Source: Qipengyuania intermedia
Lineage (GTDB): Bacteria > Pseudomonadota > Alphaproteobacteria > Sphingomonadales > Sphingomonadaceae
DNA: 64,000 nucleotides
Direction: 5' to 3'
NCBI RefSeq assembly: GCF_019711615.1
Contig: NZ_JAIGNS010000002.1
Coordinates: forward strand, 731,501 to 795,500
Translations under genes and position numbers: made by a program
Part shown: piece after piece, positions 56,000 to 64,000 of the stretch
Layout of the letters: every line of letters begins with the position of its first letter
How positions within the stretch are numbered: position 1 is the stretch's first letter
The notes under the pieces: model-generated
Database searches by the model: none
Told to the model about the DNA's origin: nothing
Seen by the model: the letters and a program-made list of their open reading frames with translations, nothing else

Positions 56000-56989
56000 A
56001 TGTCCCTTTCAAAAAGGGATCGGCGCGTGCAGCGCTTGGATCTATTGAACTATCAAGAGAAAAGCTTCCGTTGGAAGCGGGAGGATCCTGTTGGCAATGG
56101 CTTTGGCTTGCCTGAGAAGCCTGAGCTTAGCCCAGAGCAGGTAAAGACTGACGGGCTGGGGAATATCCTCTCGATTCCTCAATTCGCTGAGAAACCGTGC
56201 TTCGGAATTCCGACGGCGTGGCTCAGACACGCTCACCTCAAGCCTGTGTATGTCAATAGAACTGGGCGCAAGGAGCATAACTCACGGTGTGACCGATGCC
56301 TCGCTGCCAAAGCCTGCAAGTCAGTCGTTCTCGAGCGCATCAAAGCGGTTGCACGACGCGACAGCGATTTTGCCGAAGCTTTCAAGGCATGGAGCAAGGC
56401 TGGTGGGTTACGCAAAGGCGGGTTCGACGTGGCCTGTGAGAAGCTCAACCACCGCGGTTGGTCGGCGTTGACATATCCTCTCGAGATTGCCGAATTCGCC
56501 GATGCGAATGCCGCTTACGTCCGCAAATACTGGATCGAAAAAGAGCGAAAAGCCGCTAATATCGCTGCTGGCAAAGAGCGGCACCGTCTCAGGCAAGCAT
56601 GGAAGTCGGGGGAGGATCTAGATCGCTTGCGGTCTGGTCTCGATGAAGGGACAAAGCTGCGCGCGATCGCGCTGCATGAGGCGATTATAAGAGATCAGCC
56701 GCCCAAATACCTATTGAGGTATCCGTCGCGTTCTATTGCACGGGTATGTCGTGTTTGGTGGTCGCGCGAATTCGCACGCTACACGGGGCAGGATCGTAAT
56801 CCCAGCCGCATCGCAACGATCGCGGTCAAGGAGGGGCGCATCAATGAGTATGGGCACACCAGCCTCAGGCAGATGGTGAAGCGAGATCTGTTGCTGATTA
56901 AGAAACTAGAATCCAGCGCCGGATACAATGGCGGCTCTCCGATATGGCCAAAATTCAACCATCCAGCTGTCTCAATAGGTGTTACATAA
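56000..56989 (+). CDS. Hypothetical protein with a Cys cluster
   Basis: A 329-residue basic protein. A Cys motif CDRCLAAKAC at about residues 97-106 may bind zinc, and a helical middle part is rich in Arg, Lys and Glu (KERKAANIAAGKERHRLRQAW region). GGGAGAG precedes ATG 56000. No family recognised. Its end overlaps the first of three TGTTACAT repeats. A DNA-binding role in mobility or replication is conceivable but not shown. Confidence 0.6.
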   Translation: MSLSKRDRRVQRLDLLNYQEKSFRWKREDPVGNGFGLPEKPELSPEQVKTDGLGNILSIPQFAEKPCFGIPTAWLRHAHLKPVYVNRTGRKEHNSRCDRCLAAKACKSVVLERIKAVARRDSDFAEAFKAWSKAGGLRKGGFDVACEKLNHRGWSALTYPLEIAEFADANAAYVRKYWIEKERKAANIAAGKERHRLRQAWKSGEDLDRLRSGLDEGTKLRAIALHEAIIRDQPPKYLLRYPSRSIARVCRVWWSREFARYTGQDRNPSRIATIAVKEGRINEYGHTSLRQMVKRDLLLIKKLESSAGYNGGSPIWPKFNHPAVSIGVT

Positions 56990-57105
56990 GATTGCAGGGC
57001 AACCCGGCCGTGAGCTGTTACATCGGATGATAAGACCACTTTTTGAGCTGTCAGTCCAACGCCGCAGGAATCCATGGGTTTCGGGCGAAATGAGGTGTTA
57101 CATCG
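56977..57105. repeat. Three TGTTACAT direct repeats
   Basis: TGTTACAT at 56980-56987, 57016-57023 and 57096-57103. The latter two are 14/15 identical over TGAG-S-TGTTACATCG; the first shares AGGTGTTACAT with the third. The first falls on the stop region of the 329-residue gene. Iteron- or operator-like arrangement; significance unknown. Confidence 0.5.
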
Positions 57106-57492
57106 CAGACGTGTAATAGATTCCTACTGAATCTATGAGAGGTGGGAGGCATGACTCCCCCCTACACACCCTATAGATGAGAAAGATTAGTTGTGCCGTC
57201 GCCAGCAAGCTGGCGCCGACACGAGCCACTCCGCAGCTGCTTCGCAGCTGGGAGATGGCTTCTCATTTCTGAGAAAGAGAACGCTTCGGAGTGTGGCGTA
57301 GCCTGTTGCAAGGGCAACGCGTCAATAGACCCCGGCGATTGGCACGTTCCGGGTGGAGGAAGTGCAAATCCCCTAGGACTTGTCCATTTCTACGGGTTTC
57401 GGCCCCCAGGAGGGACTGTCGATGCGTTGCAAGGTTTCGGAGCGCGAGAAGTCTTTCGTCAAGCTCAGGCAGCGCATCGACTGGGTAGGACA
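57106..57492. other. Gene-poor stretch inside the island
   Basis: No convincing gene. It contains short hairpin-forming segments such as CGCCAG-CAAG-CTGGCG near 57200 and repeated CAGCTG near 57232-57248. A plus-strand frame from 57422 has a good GGAGGG but ends as a likely antisense of the gene at 57493-57750. Confidence 0.4.
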
Positions 57493-57750
57493 CTACTTGA
57501 AGTCGAAGCGTCCCCACGTCCCGAGGGGGCAGTTAACGAAGCCTTCGAGGTCTTCCGCGATCAGCTGCTCGAGGCTCGCATATGACGGCAGGGTCGTGGG
57601 ATCGATCCACGATAGCGTGAAGTTCACTGGAGGGAGGAAACCAAGCCCTCCGGCAAGAGCCCATTGAAACTTGGAAATGGCTCGCTCGTGATGATCAGTG
57701 AGCATTATGATTGGTTCGAACTCAATATCGCTGACTTGGTAGACGTTCAT
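57493..57750 (-). CDS. Hypothetical protein
   Basis: An 85-residue protein of balanced composition (MNVYQVSDIEFEPIIMLTDH start; hydrophobic LAGGLGFLPPVNFTLSWIDP middle). AAAGG lies eight bases before the ATG. No family recognised. Confidence 0.5.
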   Translation of the reverse strand: MNVYQVSDIEFEPIIMLTDHHERAISKFQWALAGGLGFLPPVNFTLSWIDPTTLPSYASLEQLIAEDLEGFVNCPLGTWGRFDFK

Positions 57751-57878
57751 GGTGACACCTTTGTTTTTGTCGGTTTGAGCACCATGTCAGCGACTGAGAA
57801 GGGTGTCGGGTGGGCAATGAGCGTTGGTGATGGGCAATGAGCGCGAAGCCAACCCTACTTCGGCTTCGACAAAACGTT

Positions 57879-57896
57879 GACGCGTCTATGTAGACG
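57879..57896. promoter_or_regulatory. TAGACG dyad upstream of the integrase region
   Basis: GACGCGTCTA followed by CGTCTA-TG-TAGACG (57883-57896). The same 10-mer GACGCGTCTA and the TAGACG/CGTCTA hexamers recur at 62048-62061 next to the right attachment site, so it may be an integrase or excisionase arm-type site. Confidence 0.4.
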
Positions 57897-57912
57897 TATC
57901 CACATTGCGTGA

Positions 57913-58215
57913 ATGGCTAGCACAAAAAAGCGCGACAATACGTATTGGGCGGCGCGGCTCAAGAAGGACGGTCACGACGAAATCCTGGATCGATATGAAA
58001 CTGGTGAGTTCAACATGTATCGCGCACGGCAGCTCGCTGGGTATCTAGCTGAGAAGCCCTCGAGTATCGCCGACAGGCTCAGCCACCATTGGCAGCGCGC
58101 AGACGTTCTACAGCGTGAGAAATTCTTGATCGACAACATGGCGTCGGTGCTTCGCAGCACGAAGGATGTCCAGGCGCGAGGGCAGCGATTGAAGGCGAAA
58201 AAACCCAGCGAATAG
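57913..58215 (+). CDS. Small basic protein upstream of the integrase
   Basis: A 100-residue basic protein (STKKRDNTYWAARLKKDGH start) with a central helical segment (YRARQLAGYLAEKPSSIADRL) and a Lys/Arg-rich end. Size, charge and place directly before the integrase resemble recombination directionality factors, though no helix-turn-helix family is recognised. Confidence 0.55.
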   Translation: MASTKKRDNTYWAARLKKDGHDEILDRYETGEFNMYRARQLAGYLAEKPSSIADRLSHHWQRADVLQREKFLIDNMASVLRSTKDVQARGQRLKAKKPSE

Positions 58216-58228
58216 GCGAAAGTCCTGC

Positions 58229-58257
58229 CCGACAAATCACTCCGTATCTCATATAAT
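58229..58257 (+). promoter_or_regulatory. Candidate integrase promoter
   Basis: CCGACA (58229-58234, four of six to TTGACA), a 17-base spacer and a perfect TATAAT (58252-58257), 34 bases before the TTG start. Confidence 0.5.
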
Positions 58258-58290
58258 GATGTCACTAACTCATTGTTATAGGAGATAATT

Positions 58291-59238
58291 TTGAACACCC
58301 CCCACAAAGACGTGACGATTAGCGACGCTGCGAAGATCTGGATGCGGCGTTGCGAGCTGGAGCAGCTCGAGAGAGCCACGCTCCATTCATACCGTGGGCA
58401 TGTAAAGAACCACATTGAGCCGAAGATAGGGCATCTGCTGCTCAACGAGCTGAGTGCGCCAGACGTTCGCGAATTCCTAGATGCTATGCTGCAGGATAGC
58501 ACTCGTGCTATGGCGAAGAAGTGCCTCACCACGCTACGCTCGATCATTAGCGCTGCACAAGAACGAGGTCTCGTGCAGCACAATGTCGCTCGGGAAGTGA
58601 AGCTACGGCGAGCCGATCGTCACTCACCTGATCGCGTCTTCCCCACCAAGACCGAAATCAAAGCCCTGCTAACAAGTGCGCCGGATCGCCACAGGCCGCT
58701 TATCATGACGGCCCTGCTTACCGGTATGCGGATGTCAGAGCTTCGTGGCCTCAAATGGGGAGCAATCGACTTCGATCGGAATATCATCACCGTCCGAGAG
58801 CGAGCCGACCGCTACTGCGAGATGGGCTCGTGCAAGAGCAAAACCAGCCGCCGAGAGATCCCATTCGGTCCAGAGCTCAAAAAGGTGCTCGAAGCATGGC
58901 GTCCGGCTTGCCCCGCCGGCGCTCTCGACCTGGTGTTCCCGAATGGAGCCGGGAACGTCGAAACGCACTCGAACATCTTCAATCGGGTCTTCAAGCCGCT
59001 GATGCTCAAGTGCGGCATCGTCGATGGGAAGGGCACTCCGAGATTCTCACCTCATGCGATGCGCCATGCTGCTGCATCGCTTTTCATCGAGCAGGGATGG
59101 CCGCCGAAGAAGATTCAGACGATGCTGGGGCACTCGTCGATCACCATGACCTATGACGTCTATGGCCACCTGTTTCATGATCCCGCGAAGGACGTGCACC
59201 TCATGGGTGAGATGGAGCGTGGGCTGTTGGTAGCATGA
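58291..59238 (+). CDS. Tyrosine recombinase / integrase
   Basis: A 315-residue phage-type integrase likely responsible for insertion into tRNA-Met. A SAM-like core-binding domain (residues about 8-105) precedes the catalytic domain with all expected residues: Arg147 (TGMRMSE), Lys184, His255 and Arg258 (SPHAMRH), His281 (LGHSS) and Tyr291 (DVYGHL). Nothing looks truncated, so it may still be active. GGAGA precedes the TTG start. It lies 2.8 kb from the right attachment site, with the defence-type genes between. Confidence 0.92.
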   Translation: MNTPHKDVTISDAAKIWMRRCELEQLERATLHSYRGHVKNHIEPKIGHLLLNELSAPDVREFLDAMLQDSTRAMAKKCLTTLRSIISAAQERGLVQHNVAREVKLRRADRHSPDRVFPTKTEIKALLTSAPDRHRPLIMTALLTGMRMSELRGLKWGAIDFDRNIITVRERADRYCEMGSCKSKTSRREIPFGPELKKVLEAWRPACPAGALDLVFPNGAGNVETHSNIFNRVFKPLMLKCGIVDGKGTPRFSPHAMRHAAASLFIEQGWPPKKIQTMLGHSSITMTYDVYGHLFHDPAKDVHLMGEMERGLLVA

Positions 59239-59269
59239 CAATCGATCCCTAGCGCGTTAACTCAACAAG

Positions 59270-60148
59270 ATGGACGGGATCATGCTGTCGGACAATCTAG
59301 CAATTAACAGCCTGCTCTGGATCCGTTCACTCGGGGCACATGAGCTTAATCCTTCCCGCCGTATGGTCGAGGACTTGCAAACGCTTGCCGCAGCCGATGG
59401 ATTTACGTTCGAGGAACATGTCGTGGAATGCCCTGAGGATCTGCTCGCATTGCTCGGCATTATTGCCCGCCGTGCTGACGAAGGTCTGCGTCCGATCCTG
59501 CACTTCGACTGCCATGGCTCGCGCTCTGACGGACTGTTGCTTGAACCGAGCGGGGAATATCTCGACTGGCCTAGGTTGGCCGATGGTTTGCGTGCTGTGA
59601 ATGTTGCGACTGCGAACAACCTTTGCTGCGTGTTTGGCGTCTGTTTCGGCTTGCATATGTCATTCGAGCTTCGCCTATCCAAACCATCACCCTACTATCT
59701 CACAATCGCGCCAGAGCAGGAGATTTTAGTCGGGCAACTCGAGCAGTCCACTCTGCCGTTCTATCGCGAGGTTTTCTCAAGTGGCAATATTACCAGCGCC
59801 TATTCAAAGGTCCTACGTCCCGATCTGAAACTGTTCCATTGCAAAGAAGTCTTCGCCCGTGCTCTTGCTACCTACATAGCCAATAATTGTGTCGGACGAG
59901 CGGCAAAACGACGGCAGGAGCGGATGGTAACGGAAATTCTACAACAAGACGGCATCGTCTCGCCCAGTTCCGAGCAGCTCCGCGAGGCTCGTGCCAAAAT
60001 TAAGGCGGCGCTTGCGCCTTCGCAGACAATCATCGACCAATTCGCGCCCACTTTCCTGATCGGGCGGGAGCCGGGCTTTGGCTATCCAGAGCTCAGGAAG
60101 CTTGCCGATGGGTATATAAGACTGAAGCAGGCGAGGGCGAATATCTAA
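59270..60148 (+). CDS. Caspase-like (clan CD fold) putative defence effector
   Basis: A 292-residue protein. A region with alternating hydrophobic strands contains His82 in the FDCHGS motif and Cys125 in the VFGVCFGL motif, 43 residues apart, the arrangement of the caspase/CHAT catalytic dyad. The surrounding pattern (LHFDCHG, LLLEPSGEYLDW, NNLCCVFGVC) fits that fold. Caspase-like proteins act as cell-killing or signalling proteases in several phage defence systems. No cognate gasdermin or sensor is obvious. Starts after the integrase and overlaps the convergent next gene by four bases. Confidence 0.6.
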   Translation: MDGIMLSDNLAINSLLWIRSLGAHELNPSRRMVEDLQTLAAADGFTFEEHVVECPEDLLALLGIIARRADEGLRPILHFDCHGSRSDGLLLEPSGEYLDWPRLADGLRAVNVATANNLCCVFGVCFGLHMSFELRLSKPSPYYLTIAPEQEILVGQLEQSTLPFYREVFSSGNITSAYSKVLRPDLKLFHCKEVFARALATYIANNCVGRAAKRRQERMVTEILQQDGIVSPSSEQLREARAKIKAALAPSQTIIDQFAPTFLIGREPGFGYPELRKLADGYIRLKQARANI

Positions 60149-61197
60149 CCCACGCCCAATGCAATATTGGATCCTTCAAGTGTCACTGGATACGGTTTAT
60201 CATCGGTGGCCTCACGCACTCGAAAGATTGGCCCCGCCAGGGATGCGCGCTGACTGGTCGGGACCCTCTCGATAATGAGCGTTAGCTGATCGAGCATGCC
60301 ATTCCCAATGGTGGTGCCAGGCTTCACGGCATATTCGCTGTCTGCCCTTTCTTCGACAGCGGATCTGAATGCGGCACCTTCAAGGTCGGGAGAACTTCTC
60401 ACGACGTCGATGCAGGCAGCAATGAGCCCGATTCCGACCGACCGGAAGTTGTTCTGCCTAGCCAAGAATGGAATCACGGATTCCTCAAGGTTTCGGTCAT
60501 TATGAAGCGAGAGCAGCGTCAACAGCTCGCGAATATCGCCTTGCCATACTCCAGCGTCTAAGAAGTCTCCTTCCTTTGAAAAGGATGCCCATAATTGCTC
60601 GCCAAGCGCATCTTTGCCTCGTCTAAATCGTGGGTTTGCCACAAGCTGGGTCTTCAATTCGTCCCATTTAAGCAAAGGTATATGGAACGTGCTGATCGGA
60701 TTTGTTCCCATCCAATGGTCGCTCGGAAGGAAGAGGCCGACTTCGGTTTCACCGCCCACGTAGTGATCCCAAAACCCAACGTATACCATGCACTCTAGGT
60801 CTGGCTGGAATGGCGCATCGACTGCGGCGATCCCTAGCCCACTAATATCCTGCAAAGCCGATACTGTTCTGCGCACGACTTCAAGGGCTTCGCCCAAGCG
60901 GAGTTCCTTGTCGGGGTCATGTTTCGAGGTATTATAGAGGCCGCGAAGCGCATCTAGGTTCGCAATCGTGGCTGCCTGAGCGCCGACTGCGGCGAGCTTT
61001 CTGATGAGCTCAGCCATAGAGCTCCGGCGGCTTGCGCTTGGAAAGACCGCGGCCTTAAGGAAATACTCTATCCGAGACGCGAATGGCTCAAGCAGCGCTG
61101 CCACATCGGAGCGTGAAAAGGATCCAAAGCTTAGTCTTTCAAGGTCCGACGCAACGCGTTCTGCGTCCTCTGTCATAATGTCGCCGCGAGATTTCAC
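60145..61197 (-). CDS. Protein with HEPN-like N-terminal helical domain
   Basis: A 350-residue protein. The N-terminal 120 residues are helical, with RGLYNTSKH (Arg85 to His93) resembling the Arg-x-His signature of HEPN nucleases, though with seven residues between, one more than usual. The rest is a mixed domain without recognised family. Start GTG 61197; ATG 61176 is an alternative. Divergent from the AbiV gene, convergent with the caspase-like gene, so the three are interlocked. Confidence 0.55.
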   Translation of the reverse strand: MKSRGDIMTEDAERVASDLERLSFGSFSRSDVAALLEPFASRIEYFLKAAVFPSASRRSSMAELIRKLAAVGAQAATIANLDALRGLYNTSKHDPDKELRLGEALEVVRRTVSALQDISGLGIAAVDAPFQPDLECMVYVGFWDHYVGGETEVGLFLPSDHWMGTNPISTFHIPLLKWDELKTQLVANPRFRRGKDALGEQLWASFSKEGDFLDAGVWQGDIRELLTLLSLHNDRNLEESVIPFLARQNNFRSVGIGLIAACIDVVRSSPDLEGAAFRSAVEERADSEYAVKPGTTIGNGMLDQLTLIIERVPTSQRASLAGPIFRVREATDDKPYPVTLEGSNIALGVG

Positions 61198-61303
61198 TGC
61201 TTTCTAGTCCCAAATTCCCATTCCGAATCCACGCCGCTGGGTGGCGGAATTCGGTAATGAATGTAAAGCCTTATGCAAAGGCATCTGTTGAAGGAGTGAC
61301 GCG

Positions 61304-62029
61304 GTGAGCGATGAAGAAAATTCTGGTGAACCTGATGCGGAGACGGACGATCCCTTTAGATCTCAGCTTTTGGCGGGGGCAAGGAAGGCGTTCGATAACG
61401 CAGAGCAGCTCTATCGCGAGGCTCGTATCTTGGGAGATGCTGGGGCGACAGCGAGAGCCCTCTGTCTCCATCAAATCTCGCTCGAAGAATGTTCCAAGGT
61501 CGATAGCCTCGGCGCATGGATGACGGGCTTAGTGTTAGGACATCAGGTTGATCAAAAGAAGGTCTTTGCTGCCCTGTCGCGCCACTCATCCAAGAACAAA
61601 ACAAACGCTTATATGCTTGAGGTTTCGGCAGAAGAGGCAGGCGCAATCGACGCGGGCAATCACGAAGAAGCCGTCGCAATTTTCAAAAAGGCGCAGGAGC
61701 ACTTTCATAGGGAATCCAACGATGCGAAGAATGCGTCTCTTTACGTGGACTGGGAAGGTGGCGAATTCGTTTCGCCGGCCGAGCGTATCTCAGAAGAGAT
61801 GCTTGGCGAAACACGCGAGCGGAACGAGAAGTTTCTCGGATACGCAGACGTCAACCTTGGTGCGATGGGGCGCCTTTTCGACAACTCGGAACTCCTTCGC
61901 GAGCCGATGCTCAAGTTCATAGAGCAAGCTGAGAAGCTGCGAGAGGAGAACTCCGGCGATCTCTCGCAGAAACTCGGCGATTTGCTCACCGAGTTTCTAG
62001 AGGAAGGGAAACGACGGATCGGTTCCTAG
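61304..62029 (+). CDS. AbiV family abortive infection protein
   Basis: A 241-residue protein with the HEPN-type AbiV pattern: NAEQLYREARILGDAGATARALCLHQISLEECSKVD region near residue 30 (hallmark LEECSK) and FHRESNDAKNASLYVDW near residue 135, where Lys and Tyr-Val-Asp are conserved. AbiV of Lactococcus stops phage development by abortive infection. AGGAG sits seven bases before the GTG start. It lies last before the right attachment site. Confidence 0.8.
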   Translation: MSDEENSGEPDAETDDPFRSQLLAGARKAFDNAEQLYREARILGDAGATARALCLHQISLEECSKVDSLGAWMTGLVLGHQVDQKKVFAALSRHSSKNKTNAYMLEVSAEEAGAIDAGNHEEAVAIFKKAQEHFHRESNDAKNASLYVDWEGGEFVSPAERISEEMLGETRERNEKFLGYADVNLGAMGRLFDNSELLREPMLKFIEQAEKLREENSGDLSQKLGDLLTEFLEEGKRRIGS

Positions 62030-62047
62030 ACTTCATTCTTCATCAAC

Positions 62048-62061
62048 GTAGACGCGTCTAC
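62048..62061. promoter_or_regulatory. Palindrome next to the right attachment site
   Basis: GTAGACGCGTCTAC is a perfect 14-base palindrome 14 bases before the attachment repeat. It contains TAGACG and CGTCTA in the reverse order from the dyad at 57883-57896. Confidence 0.45.
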
Positions 62062-62075
62062 ACGTCGTTTCCGTT

Positions 62076-62123
62076 GGAATCATAATCCGCGTGTCGGGGG
62101 TTCGAGTCCCTCCTCCGCTACCA
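62076..62123 (+). repeat. Right attachment site (attR)
   Basis: A 48-base exact copy of the 3' part of tRNA-Met, from the anticodon stem to CCA. Sequence to the right returns to core genome. Confidence 0.93.
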
Positions 62124-62372
62124 TAGTCGAACCTGCATGGGTTCGCTTGCTTCCGCATCATTCCAATAACCAAAGTCGTCTCAACGGGTTGCGTGTGATT
62201 CGCATCCGTTTGTTTCCGCATGGGCCGGCATGGGCCCGATTTGGGGTGAGGGTACTTTCGTGGGGAAGGAAAAGGAGTGATACGCCCGAAGTCGCTCACT
62301 GAGGTGAAGACCAGAAGGCGATTCCTGCTGGGGGAAATCCCCGCAGCCTGAAGGAGGGCCAGGGATCTCCGC

Positions 62373-63812
62373 TCATTGGGTGTCGATCAAGGCGACCAGC
62401 TTCTCGACTGCGTGCCAGTGACCTTCCACCGGTGCGTCTGCGGGATAGACTTCGAGCGGCATCTGGGGTGCTATCCCGCTTTCCTCGTAGACGCTGCCGT
62501 CCGGTGCTGCGAAAACCTCGTTGGAAAGTTCGAGCAGCCACCCGTTGGGAAGACGTTTCGCGAGCGGAGTAGAAAAAGACCCGCGTGTCACGCCGCCGGC
62601 ATGGATCACCCGGGGGTTCTGGCGCAGCGCAAGGGTGGCGAGTTCTCCCCCGCTCACCGTCACATCGCTGGTCAGCAGGTACACCGGGCCGGAAAAGCGC
62701 GGGCCGGATGCAGGGTCGATCATGTGCGGGAACGGGGAAAGGCCCGACCCGCGGGTAACGGTCGTGAAACCGACATAGGGCTCGTCCGTGAAACGGGCAG
62801 GGATTGCCTTGGCGATCTTGTCCCAGCCGCCTCGATTGTTCGAAAGGTCGAGGATCACGCTTTCGACGTCGCGCTCGGCGAAGGCGGTCATGACCTCGTC
62901 CATGATGCGGTCGAACTCGTTCATTTCGGCTGCGGCCCAGGCTTCGGTGCCGAAGTCCTCCCGGTTCGTGAAGCCGCCCATCTGGAAGACCTGGATATAG
63001 CCGACGCGCCCGTCGATCAGGCCCCAGACGATCCGGTCGTTGCCGGTGTGCTGCGCTGTATCACCGAGCTTTTCCATGGTGGTGTCGATCAGTCCGACGA
63101 GCCATGCAGTCTCTCCGCCCTCGGCCGCCCGCATTCGTGGCAGGGTCGTGCCCTGTCCGTCTTGCACCCGGCGACGTTCTCCCCCGACATTGCCGATCAG
63201 CTTGGTGTGACTGTCCGACAGGGACTGCATGTAGCTCGCAAGAGCATCCCATAATTCCGTCTCGCTCATGTCGGGCTCGATCGCCGCGCGGACGCGCGCG
63301 GCGCGGGTCGCATGATCGGGTAGGCGACGGTCGAAAAAGGCATAATGCCGGTCGAAGGCATCGAGAAAGGCATCTGCAACCGCCGGCGGCGTGGAGATCG
63401 GATTTTCGGTGCAACCTTCGGGAAGCGCCTCAAGCTTGTCGAACACCACATTGGTATCGCCGCGCAGCAGTTGGAAGATCGCGCTGTCGCCGCCCGGCAG
63501 CGGGCGAAAGTAACGGTACGAAACGGAGTCCATCGCGCTCAACGCTTCGCCGGAAGATGCCGGGCTATAGCAGCTCGCACCGATTTCAAACTGGGTCACC
63601 CCCGCCTCGTCGATCCGCAACACTCGGCCATAACCGCGGCTTTGCCAAACACCGCGGATCGCCGGATTGGTTTCACCCTGAGCGGTTTCGATGGGCTGGA
63701 TCGGTCCGGCAGAGCGCCAAGGCTGAGCCATATCGAAAGGGGTGGAGGTCGACGTACACGCCGCAAGCACGGGGAGCAGGAAAACTGCGAGGGGCTTGAT
63801 CGAACAGGTCAT
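62373..63812 (-). CDS. S41 family peptidase, lipoprotein
   Basis: A 479-residue exported protein. The N-terminus ends in a lipobox LAAC with Cys19. Later parts match the tricorn/C-terminal processing protease type S41: SDSHTKL near residue 200, SVILDLSNNRGGWD near residue 320 and the nucleophile Ser387 in TSDVTVSGGE; the catalytic Lys expected further on cannot be fixed by eye. The substrate is unknown. ATG 63812 is favoured by the lipoprotein signal; a longer frame adds 15 residues. Confidence 0.88.
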   Translation of the reverse strand: MTCSIKPLAVFLLPVLAACTSTSTPFDMAQPWRSAGPIQPIETAQGETNPAIRGVWQSRGYGRVLRIDEAGVTQFEIGASCYSPASSGEALSAMDSVSYRYFRPLPGGDSAIFQLLRGDTNVVFDKLEALPEGCTENPISTPPAVADAFLDAFDRHYAFFDRRLPDHATRAARVRAAIEPDMSETELWDALASYMQSLSDSHTKLIGNVGGERRRVQDGQGTTLPRMRAAEGGETAWLVGLIDTTMEKLGDTAQHTGNDRIVWGLIDGRVGYIQVFQMGGFTNREDFGTEAWAAAEMNEFDRIMDEVMTAFAERDVESVILDLSNNRGGWDKIAKAIPARFTDEPYVGFTTVTRGSGLSPFPHMIDPASGPRFSGPVYLLTSDVTVSGGELATLALRQNPRVIHAGGVTRGSFSTPLAKRLPNGWLLELSNEVFAAPDGSVYEESGIAPQMPLEVYPADAPVEGHWHAVEKLVALIDTQ

Positions 63813-64000
63813 GCCGGGCGGGCTGCATCTTGCGCCGCGCAAAGACAAGGCTGCCACCCCGAACCGTAAACGAAACTCGACCGATGTCGGGAACGGGGTA
63901 GGAAGCCGGCGGTCCGCTATTGGCGCCTCATGTAAAAGGCTCGATAGCAGGCGCCTTCGACCGAACGCTTATTCCCTCTTAAAATACCATTGGCCTGCGA

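Larger units (their letters stand above)
48290..62123. mobile_element. Integrated genomic island in tRNA-Met, two tandem units
   Basis: The 13.8 kb region is bounded by an exact 48-base direct repeat of the tRNA-Met 3' part (48290-48337 and 62076-62123), with a 35-base copy between (49550-49584). It carries one full-length tyrosine integrase (58291-59238), a degenerate serine recombinase, and unknown, exported and defence-type cargo. No conjugation or phage structural genes are seen, so it is best called an integrative genomic island. Its genes use more A and T than the flanking core genes. Confidence 0.92.

Noticed and set aside
57422-57667. Plus-strand frame with a good GGAGGG ribosome-binding site
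   Set aside because: Its second half is the mirror of a more protein-like minus-strand gene at 57493-57750; only one can be the main gene, though a short plus-strand peptide cannot be excluded.
48338-62075. Prophage
   Set aside because: No capsid, tail, portal, terminase or lysis genes are visible; only an integrase and cargo.
62033-62299. Minus-strand frame containing GGGTRTPDTR
   Set aside because: It is translated from the complement of the tRNA-Met end at the right attachment site.

Overview
The window looks like chromosomal DNA of an alphaproteobacterium of the order Sphingomonadales, most likely the Erythrobacteraceae. The evidence is the GC-rich coding, the order of core genes, a ccmCDEFGHI cluster with no ccmA or ccmB beside it, and a bamA-skp-fabZ block that lacks the lpxD and lpxA genes normally found there, which fits a group that makes glycosphingolipid in place of LPS. 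The taxonomic call is inference from gene content.

Positions 1-48,260 are core genome. They hold hupB; rlmB; tRNA-Tyr; a KAS III-like synthase; the phosphatidylethanolamine pair psd-pssA; rpsB-tsf; the pyrH-frr-uppS-cdsA-dxr-rseP-bamA-skp-fabZ envelope run; rpmE; a DksA-type regulator; tRNA-His; a leucine-type dehydrogenase; the cytochrome c maturation operon ccmCDEFGHI, with many 4-base overlaps; and the potassium transporter kup. On the minus strand follow ispZ, ftsY, mtaB and dapF, then a GGDEF-EAL protein, an orphan acetolactate-synthase-like enzyme, an LplT-like carrier, a polysaccharide flippase, oxyR and rnd. pgsA, aspS, acpP-fabF-mltG and a LigT-like protein lie on the plus strand. 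Several junctions carry strong intrinsic terminators that can act in both directions.

Positions 48,261-62,123 are an integrated island in the 3' half of tRNA-Met(CAT). The tRNA end occurs three times: in the intact gene, as a 35-base copy at 49,550, and as a 48-base copy at 62,076. The island is therefore two tandem units, a one-gene unit carrying a DUF3500 protein and a 12.5 kb unit with a complete tyrosine integrase. A 3' fragment of a tRNA-Arg at 49,930 suggests a further integration history. Cargo includes a DUF4145 protein, a tight operon of small exported proteins (PDZ-SHOCT, Excalibur, unknown), a nuclease-like exported protein, a 30-residue membrane miniprotein coupled to a zinc ribbon, a degenerate serine recombinase and several unknowns. 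At the right end is a probable anti-phage locus: a caspase-like H-C dyad protein, a convergent protein with a HEPN-like N-terminus, and a divergent AbiV family protein.

After the island, core sequence resumes with an S41 peptidase lipoprotein. The main points for follow-up are the caspase-like/HEPN-like/AbiV locus, the tandem att structure, and a candidate LexA-controlled promoter reading into a small membrane protein between pssA and rpsB.
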